A DNA stretch of 64,000 bases from Cymbidium sinense (GCA_021442155.1 CM038215.1:208562982-208626981), one strand, 5' to 3'; positions 47,084-58,460 are shown, counted from the first letter of the stretch. Notes: generated by a model from the sequence alone, not told the origin. Numbers and translations: made by a program.

Positions 47084-47353
47084 ATGGGAAGGCGGTCGCA
47101 GCCGTGGTCGATTCTGCAGCAGCTGGAGTCCGTAGCGGCTACCGTGACGCAGAGTGTGTCGGCCTCGGCATCAGCGGCGCTGCGGTGGCCGCCGGAGATG
47201 GGAATAAGCTGGGCTTCAACGGCGTCTCGGTGGCCAGAGATCGGCTACTCTGTCGTCGAAAGCTTAATCTGGCCGGTAGTGATGGCCGTCGAAACTGTCG
47301 CCCTCGCTTCTGTCATCTGCTTCTACCTCGCCTTCTGCGGCTGCAAGTTATGA
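47084..47353 (+). CDS. Small single-pass membrane protein, unknown function
   Basis: An 89-residue protein, the only convincing host-gene candidate in the window. It starts MGRRSQPWSILQQLE, has an alanine/serine/threonine-rich, tryptophan-containing middle (about residues 17-60), and ends in one hydrophobic segment at about residues 63-86 (LIWPVVMAVETVALASVICF), then CGCKL. That layout suggests a tail-anchored or single-pass membrane protein. The start is chosen because AACAATGGG is a good plant initiation context, preceded by a purine-rich stretch resembling a 5' UTR from about 46985. The coding part is clearly GC-richer than its surroundings, with many CpG sites, unlike the nearby transposons. 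I do not recognise the family. A gene fragment or a non-coding first exon is possible. Overlapping frames at 47008-47400 are less convincing. Confidence 0.5.
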   Translation: MGRRSQPWSILQQLESVAATVTQSVSASASAALRWPPEMGISWASTASRWPEIGYSVVESLIWPVVMAVETVALASVICFYLAFCGCKL

Positions 47354-47589
47354 ATTCAGGCGTTTTCTTTTGGAATTTGATATGTGATCGGCAGATCTAA
47401 ATTGATGAGACTTTTTTATTAAATTTTATTTTAGTTTGGTTTCTTCATCTCCATTTGTAGTTTGTTGGCTTCATCTTAGCTTGCAGAAATGATTAAGGGG
47501 TTCATCATGAGGTTTTTTGGGCTTCGAGGGGTGAATCGCCTGTCGGAGTTGCTAAAAGGATCGAACTAGAATGCGCGGACTGTGGAGTG
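47354..47589 (+). other. Probable 3' region of the small gene with a downstream mini-ORF
   Basis: Holds an intron-like T-rich stretch (47400-47486) ending in a good acceptor, TTGCAG. A 26-codon open frame follows at 47489-47569 (MIKGFIMRFFGLRGVNRLSE..., basic and amphipathic). Using the GT at 47347 as donor does not bring this frame into phase with the upstream CDS. It may be untranslated sequence, a separate micro-ORF, or a broken exon. Confidence 0.3.
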
Positions 47590-48140
47590 ACGGATTCGGA
47601 AGCCTTTATCCCACTGCATGGGTCGGGGACATTAATCCTTCTTCTTTATGTCTTATTATATGTCAAATTTTTATTTAATTTTAATAAATTAAGATCATTT
47701 TTTATACAATCTAATTAAGTCTTTTTACATCTGTTTTTATATTTTTTACCATAAGATAAATCTAATACATCTATTTTTATAATTGGTTTATGAGACGGTT
47801 GACTCTTTATGCGGTCAAACCATCTAAGGCGGCTCTCTCTAATCTTATCTACCACTAGGGCGACTCTAATCTTTTCTTGAACATATTCATTTTGTATTTT
47901 ATCTGTAAGAGTAAAGCCACCCATTTATATGAGCATCCTCATCTCTATAACACTTAACTTAGTTTTACGCTTCTCTTTTATTAGCCAATATTTTGTATCA
48001 CAAATCATTGCAGGTCTTACCATCATTTTATAAAAATTTCTATTAAATCTAAGAGGTACCTTTCTATTACACAACAAGCCAGATGTATTCCTCCACTTCA
48101 ACCATCCAACTTGAATTCTACTAATAAAATCCTCAGATCC
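47590..48140 (-). mobile_element. RTE-type LINE fragment, 5'-truncated
   Basis: About 550 bp matching the 3' end of the RTE element next door: the plus strand begins AGCCTTTATCCCACTGCATGG, the counterpart of AGCCTTTATCCCACTAAGTGG at 48246. The minus-strand frame 47924-47715 encodes the conserved C-terminal end (ESRLRWFDRIKSQP). It stops near the end of the RT region, as 5'-truncated LINE copies usually do. The CAA tail is missing, so its duplications cannot be defined. Confidence 0.75.
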
Positions 48141-48212
48141 TATTAATTGGAGGGTAATGTTTAAAAATTCCGGCCATCTAATTTATATCGAAGGAAATAG
48201 TTTTAATTTTTT

Positions 48213-48227
48213 AAAAAATAATTCAAC
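48213..48227. repeat. Target site duplication, 3' side of the minus-strand RTE
   Basis: AAAAAATAATTCAAC, repeated at 54428-54442. It overlaps the first CAAC of the tail. Confidence 0.8.
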
Positions 48228-48243
48228 AACAACAACAACAACA

Positions 48244-50488
48244 ACAAGCCTTTATCCCACTAAGTGGAGTCGGGTACATGAATCCTTTGTCTCCATTGTG
48301 TCCTATTATGTGTCAAATTTTTATTTAATTTAAGTATACTAAGGTCATTTTTTATATATCTTAACCAAGTCTTTTTAGGTCTACCTCTACATTTCTTAAT
48401 ATAAGCCAAATCTAATACATCTACTCTCTTAACCGGGTCATCGGACGGTCGACGCTTTATGTGGCCAAACCATCTAAGACGACTCTCTTTAATCTTATCT
48501 ACCATTGGAACTACTCCAACCTTTTCCCGAACATACTCATTTCACGTTTTATCTCTAAGAGTAAAGCCACTCATCCACCTGAGTATCCTCATCTCTGTAA
48601 CACTTAACTTAGTCTTATGCTTCTCTTTTATTGGCCAACATTCTGCACCATAAGTCATTGCAGGTCTTACCACCATCTTAAAATTTTTTTTTCTTAAATT
48701 TAAGTGGAACTTTTCTATCACACAATAGGCTAAATACATTCCTTCACTTCAACCATCCAACTTGAATTCTACTAATAACATCTACATCTATTTCACCATC
48801 ATTTTGAACAATAGAGCCTAAATATATGAATCGATTACTCTTATTAATGACTTGTTCACCTAATGTCACAACACTACCACTAGAATTTCTACAACTAAAA
48901 TTACACTCCATATATTCAGTTTCATATCCACTTAAGCGAAAACCTTTAAACTCTAATGTTGACCTCCATAATTCAAGTTTCTCATGGACTCCCTCTCTAG
49001 TCTTATCAACAAGAAGAATGTCATCAACAAAAAACATACACCAAGATACATCTTCCTGTAAATGCCTAATAAGAATATACATAATTAAAGCAAAACGATA
49101 ATGGCTTAAAGCTGATCTTTGATGTAATACAACTGAAATAGGAAAATATTTTGTCAATCCTCGTGTTTGGACACAAGTAATAGCTCTAGTATACATATAA
49201 TGACTTGAATATAACTAATATTAACTTCTTTATATTCTAGAGCTTTTCAAAGAACGTCTCTTGAAACTTTATTATAAGCTTTCTCTAAATCAAAAAAATA
49301 TCATATGTAGATCCTCTTTACTTTCTCTATACTTCTCCATCAAACCTCTTAACAAATGTATATCATTCATAGTAGATCTAACTGGCATGAAACTAAACTG
49401 ATTGTGAGAAACTTTTGCATCACATCATAACCTATGCTCAATTACTCTCTCCCATAATTTTAATGTATGACACATTAACTTAATTCCTCTATAATTTGCA
49501 CACTCTTGTGCATCACCTTTATTCTTAAATATAGAAACCAACAAACTCTTTCTCCACTCATCTCATATATTTTTAGTCTTAAAAATAACATAAAAAAGAT
49601 TTGTAAGCCAAGAAATTTCTTGATCTCCTAAACATTTCCACACTTCTATTAGAATATCATCAGGTCCTACTGTTTTTCCACATTTCATTCCTTTAAAGCT
49701 TCTTTAACTTCAAATTTACTATTTACGATGATAAAAATAAAATTCTCTATTTTTTTTAGGGTATTAAGGTTGCTAAAATCAATCGTACTTTCAGATCATT
49801 CATTGAAAAGTTTATCAAAATACCTCATCCACCTATTTTCAATATCCTTTTCTAAAAAAAATACTTTATTATTTTCATCCTTAATACACCTCACTTGAAC
49901 TAGGTCTTTATTTCTCTTATCTCTTTATTTAGCTAACTTGTACATATATCTTTCACCTTCTTTGGTATCTAATCTATTGCATAAATCACTAAAAGCTAAA
50001 TTTTTTTCATCATATATTGCTTTCTTAGAATCTCTACAGGCCACTTTATATCTTTCCCAATTCTCTGAGTTTTTACATCTAAACCAAGTTTTATAACAAT
50101 GTTACTTATTTCTTATCTTTTCTTGCACACCCTGACTTTATCAACTATTTGTATTAAAATAAGTTTTCTCTTTTGATTCTCCAAGCACATTTTTAGCAAC
50201 TTGCTTAATTTCACTTGCTATTTTTTTTTTCACATAACATTAGCTTCCTTTTGAACACCCCAAATTCTAAGCTCTTGTAGCTTGTTCGTAAAAATATTTT
50301 TATTTGTGTTATTTAAGTGTCCCCATCTAATCCTAGGATAATAATTTGATTTATTTTTCCTCTTATAATCTTTCATCTTAAAATCTAAAACTAATAATTG
50401 ATGTTGGGTACTTAAACTTTCACTTGGAATGACCTTACAATCTTTATAATCCAAACGATCAATTTTTCTTATCAGAAAATAATCAATC
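48244..50488 (-). pseudogene. RTE polyprotein, endonuclease end through RT and C-terminus (broken)
   Basis: Single-ORF polyprotein of RTE LINEs, needed for cutting and reverse transcription at the target. Minus-strand blocks: endonuclease end at 50488-50230 (LIRKIDRLDYKDCKVIP, STQHQLLVLD); the RT region at 49196-48744 with the catalytic block FFVDDILLVDKTREG at about 49039-49000 (alanine of the usual FADD replaced by valine); then 48739-48542 (MVVRPAMTYGAECWPIKEKH) and the C-terminal block 48505-48260 (KESRLRWFGHIKRRP, RGRPKKTWLRYIKNDL). Stops and frame changes separate the blocks, and 49200-50230 has many. It is not functional. Confidence 0.85.
50474..50488. repeat. Target site duplication, left of the nested plus-strand RTE
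   Basis: AGAAAATAATCAATC, repeated exactly at 53547-53561. It lies in the endonuclease coding part of the older RTE. Confidence 0.9.
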
Positions 50489-53400
50489 AACACTACCATT
50501 GCCGGTCCCAAGTCCGGATGCAAAAAGTGGAGGGTTGCGTTAGGTAGTCCAGTAAAATTTGTCGAAATAATCATGACATGAATCCTTTAAATCATCATGC
50601 TAGGCCCCCCGGAAGACGCTGGTATTTGAATACGTGAAAATGTGCTAGAGCCGTGCATCTACGCGGTGTTAAATAAGCAAGGGTTCCCACATTTTGGACG
50701 GATGCGGCAAAGAAGTTAGTCCATGAAACTAGAATTAGGTTAGGATCTTGGAATATAGGTACTCTTACGTAAATTAATGGAATTAATAGATATTATGGTT
50801 CATAGAAAGATAAATATTTTATGTGTTCAAGAAACTAAATGGGTTGGTGAGAAGGCCAAGGAGATTGATAGTTTAGGTTTTAAACTTTGGTATTCGTGTA
50901 AAAGTAGAACTAGAAATGGTGTAGGTGTGATTATAGATAAAAGTTTGAAGGATAATGTTATAAGTATTAATAGATGTGGAGATAGAATTATAGCTTTAAA
51001 GATTATTGTTGATACTAAGATTATCAATGTTATAAGTGTCTATGCTCCTCAAGTAGTTTGGAGGTGTAAAAGAAAAATTTTGGAATGAATTAGGGATTAA
51101 TACAAGATACCTCTTGAAGAAAAGTATTTATTGGAGGAGATTTAAATGGACATGAGTAGTAGAAGATTTTAAAAGTATTCATGGTGGTTATGGATTTGGA
51201 GTTACTAATGAAGAAGGTAGACTATATTAGATTTTGCTTTAGCTTATGATTTTGTAGTTGCTAATATTTTTTTTAAGAAAAGAGATGAACATATTATTAC
51301 TTATAAAATGGATCTAGTAAAACAGATTGATTATTTTCGATAAGAAAAATAGATCGCTTAAATTGTAAAGATTGTAAGGTCATACCAAGTGAAATTTTAA
51401 GTACCCAACATCGAATTAGTTTTAGATTTTAAGATGAAAGGTTGTAAGAGAAAAATAAACTAAATTATTGTCCTAGATTAGATGGGGACACTTAAAGAAC
51501 ACAAATAAAAAATATTTTAAGAGCAAGCTACAAGATATTAGAATTTGGGTGTTCATAAAGATGCTAACGTTATGTGGGAAAAAATATCAAGTGAAATTAA
51601 GCAAGTTGCTAAAGATGTGCTTGGAGAATCAAAAGGAAAAGCTTCTTTTAATAAGAATAGTTGGTGGTGGAGTCGAGTGCAAGAAAAGATAAAAAATAAG
51701 AAGCATTGTTATAAAACTTGGTTTAGATGTAAAAATTTGGAGAATTGGGAAAGATATAAAGTGGCCTGTAGAGATTCTAAGAAAGCAATATATGTTGCAA
51801 AAAATTTAGCTTTTAGTGATTTATACAATAGATTAGATACCAAAGAAGGTGAAAGATGTATGTATAAGTTAGCCAAGCAAAGAGATAGGAGAAGTAAAGA
51901 CATAGTTCAAGTGCAGGGTATTAAGGATGAAAATAATAAAGTGCTTTTCTTAGAAAAAGATATTGAAAATAGGTGGATGAGATATTTTGATAAACTTTTC
52001 AATGAAGGATCTGAAAGTATGATTGATTTTAGCAACCTTAATACCCTAAACAATAATAGAGAATTTCATTTCTATCGTCGTATTAGTAAATCTGAAGTTA
52101 GTGAAGCTTTAAAGAAAATGAAATGTGGAAAAGTAGGACCGGATGATATTCCAATAGATGTGGAAATGTTTAGGAGATCAAGGAATTTCTTGGCTTACAA
52201 ATCTTTTAATGTTATTTTAAAGACTAAAAGATGCCGATGAGTGGAGAAAGAGATTGGTTCCTATATTTAAGAATAAAGGTGATGCACAAGAGTGTGCAAA
52301 TTATGAGGAATTAAGTTAATGTACCATACATTAAAATTATGGGAGAGAGTAATTGAGCATAGTTACGATGTGATACGTAAGTTTCGACAATCGCTTTGGT
52401 TTCATGCCGGTAGATCTACTATGGATGCTATACATTTGTTAAGAGGGTTGATAGAGAAGCATAGAGAAAGTAAGAAGGATCTACATATGATATTTATTGA
52501 TTTAGAGAAAGCTTATGATAAAGTCTCAAGAGATGTTCTTTGGAGAGTTCTAGAACAGAAAAGAGTTAATATTGGTTATATTCAAGTTATTAAGGATATG
52601 TATACTAAGCTGTTACTTGTGTCCAAACACAAGGAGGATTGACAAAATATTTTCCTATTTCGCTTGGATTACATCAAGGATCAACATTAAGCCCTTATCT
52701 TTTACTTTAGTTATGGATGTGCTTACGAGGCATTTACAAGAAGATGTACCTTGGTGTATGCTTTTTCGATGACATTCTTCTTGTTGATAAGACTAGAGAG
52801 GAGTCCATGAAACTTGATTTATGGAGGTCAACTTTAGAAAAGGTTTTCGCTTTAAGTAGATCTAAAACTGAATATATGGAGTGTAATTTTAGTTGTAGAA
52901 GTTTTAGTGATAGTGTTGTGACTTTAGGTGATCAAGTCATTAATAAGAGTGAGCGATTGATATTTAGGCTCTATTGTCCAAAATGATGGTGAAATAGATG
53001 GAGATGTTATTAGTAGAATTCAAGTTGGATGGTTGAAGTGGAGGAATGCATCCGCCTATTATGTGATAGAAAAGTTCCACTTAAACTTAAGGGAAAATTT
53101 TATAAGATGGTGGTAAGACCGCAATGACTTATAATGTTGGCCAATAAAAGAGAAGCATAAGACTAAGTTAAGTGTTACGAGATGAGGATGCTTAGGTGGA
53201 TGAGTGGCTTTACTCTTAGAGATAGAATGCAAAATGAGTATGTTCGGGAAAAAAGTTGGAGTAGCTCAGGGTAGATAAGATTAGGGAGAGTCGCTTAGAT
53301 GGTTTGGCCACATAAAGCGCCTACCGTCCGATGACCGATTAGGAGAGTAGATGCATTAGATTTGCCTTATGTTAAGAAAGGTAGAGGTAGACCTAAAAAG

Positions 53401-53546
53401 ACTTGGTTAAGATGTATAAATAATGATCTTAGTATACTTGAATTAGATGAGAATTTGACACATAATAGGACACAATGGAGACGAAGGATTCATGTAGCCG
53501 ACCCCACCTAGTGGGATTAAGGCTTGTTGTTGTTGTTGTTGTTTGT
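50489..53546 (+). mobile_element. Full-length RTE-type LINE nested in the minus-strand RTE
   Basis: 3058 bp on the plus strand with exact 15-bp duplications. The 5' end includes GCCGGTCCCAAGTCCGGATG at 50501, the 3' end CCCACCTAGTGGGATTAAGG then a (TTG)n tail at 53524-53543. It is inserted head-to-head against its host element. Same family as its host, judging from matching 5' ends, endonuclease and tail. Confidence 0.9.
50777..53475 (+). pseudogene. RTE polyprotein of the nested element (broken)
   Basis: Endonuclease then reverse transcriptase. Starting at the ATG at 50777, 103 codons are open with ILCVQETKWVG near 50818 and the SVYAPQV motif near 51035. After frameshifts and stops (51088-51540), a long open stretch 51545-52240 of 231 codons covers the linker and RT start (KMKCGKVGPDDIPIDV near 52118). 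A stop in the following codons precedes 52319-52642 with IFIDLEKAYDKVSRDVLW (52490). Then the frame shifts again before the catalytic FFDDILLVDKTRE at about 52762 (alanine replaced by phenylalanine or shifted). The C-terminal block near 53290-53420 is also out of frame. It is better preserved than the older copy, which fits its nested position. Confidence 0.85.
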
Positions 53547-53561
53547 AGAAAATAATCAATC
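53547..53561. repeat. Target site duplication, right of the nested RTE
   Basis: AGAAAATAATCAATC, identical to 50474-50488. Confidence 0.9.
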
Positions 53562-54215
53562 TATATTTTATTAGATCCATTTTTATAAGTAATAATATGT
53601 TCATCTCTTTTTTTAAATAAAGTATTAGCAACTACAAAATTATAAGCTAAAGCAAAATCAAATATAGTCCTATCTTTTTCATTAGTCACTTCAAATTCAT
53701 ACTCACCATGAATACTTTTAAAATCTTCTATCACTCTACCAACATGTCCATTTAAATTTTCTCCAATAAATACTTTTTTTCAAAAGGTATCTTTTGTATT
53801 AATCCCTCTAATTCATTCCAAAATTTTTCTTTTGGGCTTACATCCAAGCCTACTTGAGGAGCATAAATACTTATAACATTGATAATCTTACTATCAACAA
53901 TAATCTTTAAAACTATAATTCTATCTCTACATCTATTAATATTTATAACATCATACTTCAAATTTTTATTCATAATCACACCTATACTATTTCTAGTTCG
54001 ACTTCTACCTGAATATCAAAGTTTAAAACCTAAACTATCAATCTCCTTGGCCTTCTCCCCAACTCATTTAGTCTATGGACCATAATATCCATTAATTCCA
54101 TTAATTTACCTTTAAGAGTATCTATATTCCAAAATCCTAACCTAATTCTAGTTTCATGGACTAACTTCTTTGCCCGCATCCGTCCATAATGTGGGAACCC
54201 TTGCTTATTTAACAT
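53562..54215 (-). pseudogene. Endonuclease part of the minus-strand RTE (5' piece)
   Basis: N-terminal endonuclease of the older RTE, continuing into 50488. Minus-strand frames 54215-54030 (MLNKQGFPHYGRMRAKKLVH, ETRIRLGFWN), 53979-53752 (IVLKIIVDSKIINVISIYAP) and 53631-53562 (EMNILLLIKMDLIKYRLIIF) match the same regions of the nested element. Broken by frameshifts. The reading passes through the target duplication into the LIRKIDRLD block at 50488, which confirms the two pieces were one gene. Confidence 0.8.
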
Positions 54216-54427
54216 TGCACTCTGGCGCGATGTAGCTGCCCTTGCATATTTTTCACTACATTCAAGTCATACAGCACGTCGCTTTTAGGGGACGCCTTAG
54301 CATTATCCCAATGATTTAAAGGATTCATGTTATGATTATTTCGACAAATTTTATGCTAGCTGTTGACTACCTATCACAACCCTCCACTTTTCACATCCGG
54401 ACATGGGACTGGCAAAGTTAGTGTTTA

Positions 54428-54442
54428 AAAAAATAATTCAAC
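54428..54442. repeat. Target site duplication, 5' side of the minus-strand RTE
   Basis: AAAAAATAATTCAAC, identical to 48213-48227 (with one more A in the preceding run). Confidence 0.8.
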
Positions 54443-54828
54443 TATTTGAAATAAATTAAATGGATGGAATTTTATGGTGAAATGTATGGTTATAATCTTG
54501 ATATGTAGAAAATAGTTCTTTTAGGTTACCTCAATACATCTTGCATGCATTCTTAATTTCATTTATAATATATTATACATCAATATAGTTAAATTAGTAT
54601 ATTAATATAACTAAATTATTAATTAATAAAAGTAAATAATTAGATAATTATAAATTTTAAAATCATAGAAAAAAATATTATGAGTGCTTAATAGTGCGGG
54701 CTTCAAAAGATATATTGAATGTTATAATAGAGTCTTGATCATAACTAATCAATGCATTCTATAGATTTATATGATTTTTAGAAGGTAAATTTAGTGTTTG
54801 TTTTAAGATTTTCCCATGAAAAAATGTG
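54443..54828. other. AT-rich intergenic DNA
   Basis: I see no gene, repeat or element end here. Confidence 0.4.
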
Positions 54829-54836
54829 GCTTCAAC

Positions 54837-55330
54837 TAGAGGTGTGCACCAGTTAGTTTGAATTGAATAGATATTATTTGATCATCTTGGTTCGATTTGC
54901 AAACTCACAGTTTAATTTTCAATTACAAATACTAAAATATTTGGTTTTGGATTTCAGTTCAGTTTAGAAAAAATGTGTAAAATTAAATAAATTGAATAAG
55001 TTAAAATAGTTAAGAAATTAAATATAAGCATCTAATTTTAGTTGTAAATACTAAGCTATTTGTATAAACTGATTGATTTCTATTTGCCTAAGAAATTTTT
55101 ATTGTATCAAATTTATTAGATTGTGTTTTAATTTGTTATCTAATAAAACAATGAAAAGTCTTATTTATTATATGTTAGTTGGTTTAACCAAAAATCAAAC
55201 TGAATTATAGTTCGGTTCAGTTGGTTCGATTTTATACAATATTTGAGGAATTAAGCTATTTTAAGTTATTTAGTTCGATTTATTTGGTTTAACAAAAAAA
55301 TCAATAGATCAGACCGAATGCACGCCCATA
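54837..55330. mobile_element. Non-autonomous hAT-like DNA transposon (MITE-like)
   Basis: 494 bp without coding capacity. Terminal inverted repeats TAGAGGTGTGCACC (54837-54850) and TATGGGCGTGCATT (complement of the right end, to 55330) follow the TAGGGGTGTGCA pattern of plant hAT elements. The 8-bp flanks GCTTCAAC (54829-54836) and GCTCCAAT (55331-55338) match at 6 of 8, as expected for an old hAT target duplication. Inside are TTCGGTTCAGTTGGTTCGA-like phrases typical for such elements. Confidence 0.75.
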
Positions 55331-55750
55331 GCTCCAATCATGATTTATTTTAAGAGTGAATTATTGACATTCATTGAATTTTTATATATTAACACCTATA
55401 ACTTTTAAATCTTTAATATAAATAAATATAAAACTTTAGATAATAGTATATAAATATATATAAATAGTTTGGTCAAATTGAGTATGTGATTCAAGCTTAT
55501 TTCTCTGGGGTGACCTTTCCTTGAGAGAGAAACACCCTAGTTGTACACTAAAATTTTTGATTATCTTGTTCCTTTTATAGACCATTTATAAAAAAGATGA
55601 GACCATAGTTTAGGTAATTATGCTATTAGATTCAACTACAATAAATGTCAGTAATTGAGAAGTTTGATTATTTGATTGAAATCTTTAGAGAATAATGTCA
55701 CATTACTTTTAATTTGACTACTAACTTGACCATTAGAGTGGTCGCACACT

Positions 55751-56034
55751 TATAAATAGGGTTGTTAGTGGGGCTCTTGATCCTCATCCCCTTATTTTGG
55801 CTTTATTCAGTTACCTTATAGGGTGACATGGCATCGAAGAGGCCAATAGACAATGTAGATAAGGCCAAGTTGTGGTTAAGCCTTCACAAGGAGAAAAAGC
55901 AAGGGTGGTTGTTCAGAAGGAGCATCGAGCCACTAACCATTTTGGGGAAGCAACTATTATTATCATGGAAGTAGCTCTTATGGTGGATGTTCCTGTGAAG
56001 CTTCCTCATGTTGCTCTTGCTTCTCCTAGGCTAA
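55751..56034 (+). other. TATA-like site and unrecognised coding-like stretch
   Basis: TATAAATAGGG at 55751-55761 is followed after about 65 bp by an ATG at 55826 (MASKRPIDNVDKAKLWL..., 48 codons) and by an overlapping open frame from 55872 (MVKPSQGEKARVVVQKEH...) that runs on to 56111, into LTR-like DNA. The composition is GC-richer than the surroundings. I do not recognise the protein. Since both frames read on directly, a frameshift between them is possible. It may be a gene remnant or part of a retroelement. Confidence 0.3.
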
Positions 56035-56740
56035 GTGATGTAGCACATTATGTAGATCAATTAAATGAAGTTAATGGTTTGGACAAGAGCCCAAGTAAGG
56101 GCCCAAAATAGTGCCTCAATTAAGTACTCAATCAAGGCCCATCACAAAGGCCCAATTAAAAGGAAACAAGTGAATTTTATATTTTAATATTTAATATTAA
56201 AATCTAGTTCTTAGAAGCTTTGACTTTTCAAATTTAGAGGCATGTATTGGCTGGTAATTTAATTTTTTTTTAAAAAATAGAAATTAGCATTATGAAGGTG
56301 GTTACCACCTTCCTCCATTTAATGGGGACCTACCTTTCCCTCCAAAATCTCTCTTCTTTTTTTTTGAATTTTTATAAATGTAATTTCTATAAATAGGATT
56401 GGTATGTAATGAACTTTTTGAATGGTTGAATGAAATTTTTGAGTGAAAATTTTTCTCTCTTTTGCTTGGTGGTTGGTGGCTTCAAGTGTATGCCTTTTGT
56501 TAGGTGAGATTAGGTATTTATCTCTTCTATTTTCTTAAGTCATTCTCCATCTCTCCATTACACATGTTATAAACAAATAACCACTTCTTTCCATGTTATA
56601 ACCATCTTCTAATATCAATAAATCATCAGCCAAATCCATATAACCATTCCAAATACCTTCTTAAAGCACTCGACCATGCAAGGGAACACTAGAACCATTC
56701 CAAATACCTCTTGATGTACACATGATGATCATCTCCTTTA
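56035..56740 (+). repeat. Left LTR of a decayed gypsy element
   Basis: Related to 58511-59170. Both begin with ATTATGTRGATCAA-like sequence and share AGGCCCA/AGCCCAAT stretches and a GAACTTTTTGAATG/CAACTTTTTGAATA block (56411 and 58918). Both end with CAT-rich sequence and an ACCATTCCAAATACC/CATTCCAAACACC phrase. A TATAAATAGG box at about 56390 lies at the place expected for the LTR promoter. Confidence 0.5.
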
Positions 56741-56756
56741 TGAGAAGGATACTATA

Positions 56757-56960
56757 ATGAGTGAAGCCTATCAAGTGGATTAAGAAATTTACATTAAAAA
56801 CCTAATGATAAGAACTAAGACTAAAGCCTAAATATGAAATTGTAGAATAAGCTAACTATAAGAGGTCAGCTAAGTGTTTAATTTGCCAATAATCTATTAA
56901 TTTTTTTCAATATAATTTATATTTTATTAAATTTTTTTATTTTTTACATGAGAACATGTA
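56757..56960 (+). repeat. Extra LTR-start fragment of the same decayed gypsy family
   Basis: About 200 bp resembling the first part of the LTR at 58511: both contain AATGATAAGARYYAAGACTAAAGC and AATATAATTTATATTTTA. A third copy of the LTR start between an LTR and pol is not expected in a simple element. Confidence 0.5.
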
Positions 56961-57039
56961 TGGCATTCCATAACATGAAAGAATTATTAAAAAAGTATGG
57001 TTGAAACATCTTCTACATGAATGGATACTAACTCCACTT

Positions 57040-58460
57040 TTTCCTCCTTTTCTTTACTTAGCAAGCAGTGAAATGAGAAAAAATTACAATACTCAATATA
57101 TGATAGAGAATTTTATATTGTCATCCAATCTTTGAGACAATAATGAGATTACATTTAGTATAGGAGTTCATTCTTAACTTTGATCATCATGCTCTATATA
57201 TTCTTAGAACATCACTTAAAGAACTTTTAATCTCTATATTATATGAAAGAGTGACAATTAGATACTTAGAAAATATATGACTATTTGTTTAATAAAAGGT
57301 AAGTTTTTCTATCTCTCACTTAAACAAGATGCTCAAAAATTGGTGACCAATGTCTAATTTGTATTTTCAAGCTATATAATAAAAAAAGTAGTCAATATAA
57401 TGCTATGATTGTTCCTTATAGGCCTTAGAAAGATCTCTTAATGAATTTATCTTTGTTTTTATCTCTTACAACTCAAAAATATAATAATATTTTGCGATAA
57501 TTGATCAATTCACTGAAATAGTCAATTTTCTATCTTATTTCCAAACTTAGAATGCTTACCATCTTATTAAATCATTCTTTACAAAAATTATACATTTAGA
57601 TTTTCCACCTTTGACCATTATATTTAATTGTAATGTTCAATTTATTTCATAATTTATGAAAGACTTTATGAAAAAATTTTATTATTAAACTAAATTTTTA
57701 TTTCCTTCTATCCTCAAAAAGGTGATCATTTTGAGGCACTTAACTAGACCTTACAAACTTGCTAAGGTATTTTAATGGAGAAGTATAGAAAGTTGTGACT
57801 AACATTTATCTACTGCTTAATTTACATGCGATGGTATTGTTTCTAAAATAACTAAGACCTTAACTTTTGAAATAGTATATGGATAAAGTCCATATGATTT
57901 ATTGATGCAGTTAACCTTTTATATCATGTATTTTTTGATTTTGCAATTTTCTTTTCCAAAGATTTCCAAAATATCCATGCCATGTAAGAAATCATATTGC
58001 AACAAATAATGATAAAAATGCTTCTAGTGTAAATCTTAATAGTTCAGCAAAAAAAAAAAAAATTAAAAAAGATGACTATGTTTTGATTGACTTAGCCCTA
58101 AGCGATACCATACCACTAAGTTTAAGCAATTACATGCAAAGCTTGTAAGAAAATTAAATCTAATGCATAATACCTACATTTTTCTACTAATGTGCTAATC
58201 TTTCTTATTATTAATATTAAATATATTCTATCACATAAAGAAGTTAGCAAATATTCACTTGTATATTTCGACTCTTTAGTGAGAAACATAATACCTCACT
58301 TATAGAATCTTACAAATTTAAAAAATTTACTATATCATTACTAAAGATGCATTCCTTAACAAAGTTGTGGAGCATTACCTTGTCGATTGTTAAAAGAGCA
58401 AGTCATCTTTAGTTGACAGATGACTAACTTGCATTAATTTGGAGACTGGAGCTCCATAAT
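57040..58460 (+). pseudogene. Ty3/gypsy RNase H, integrase and pol C-terminus (heavily decayed)
   Basis: Relic of a chromovirus-like pol. In changing frames: RNase H traces at about 57080-57240 (KNYNTQYMIENF, then HHLKEL-like); a linker; the integrase core from about 57400 (VPYRP, then IFVIIDQFTEIVNFL-like at 57480-57540, AYHLIKSFF at 57555, and TFEIVYG at 57870 near its end); then the post-integrase region with DDYVLIDLALSD (58071). Stops fall every few dozen codons. The usual catalytic D,D,E residues cannot all be found: the first D (in IIDQF) is present and the second and third are obscure. The left part of the element (gag, protease, RT) is missing, so a large deletion has occurred. Confidence 0.6.

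Larger units (their letters stand above)
48228..54427 (-). mobile_element. Full-length RTE-type LINE, interrupted by a second RTE
   Basis: Plant RTE element on the minus strand in two pieces: 54427-53562 (5' end and endonuclease) and 50488-48228 (rest). Together about 3.1 kb, the normal full length. The 3' end has the typical (CAA)n tail on the plus strand at 48224-48247. The 5' end reads CCAGTCCCATGTCCGGATG on the minus strand. Flanking duplications AAAAAATAATTCAAC lie at 48213-48227 and 54428-54442. It is split by the plus-strand RTE at 50489-53546. Confidence 0.88.

Noticed and set aside
47347..47486. Intron joining 47084-47346 to the micro-ORF at 47489-47569
   Set aside because: With the donor at 47347 and acceptor at 47486 the reading meets TAA after three codons; other GT sites in the late CDS are all in the wrong phase too.
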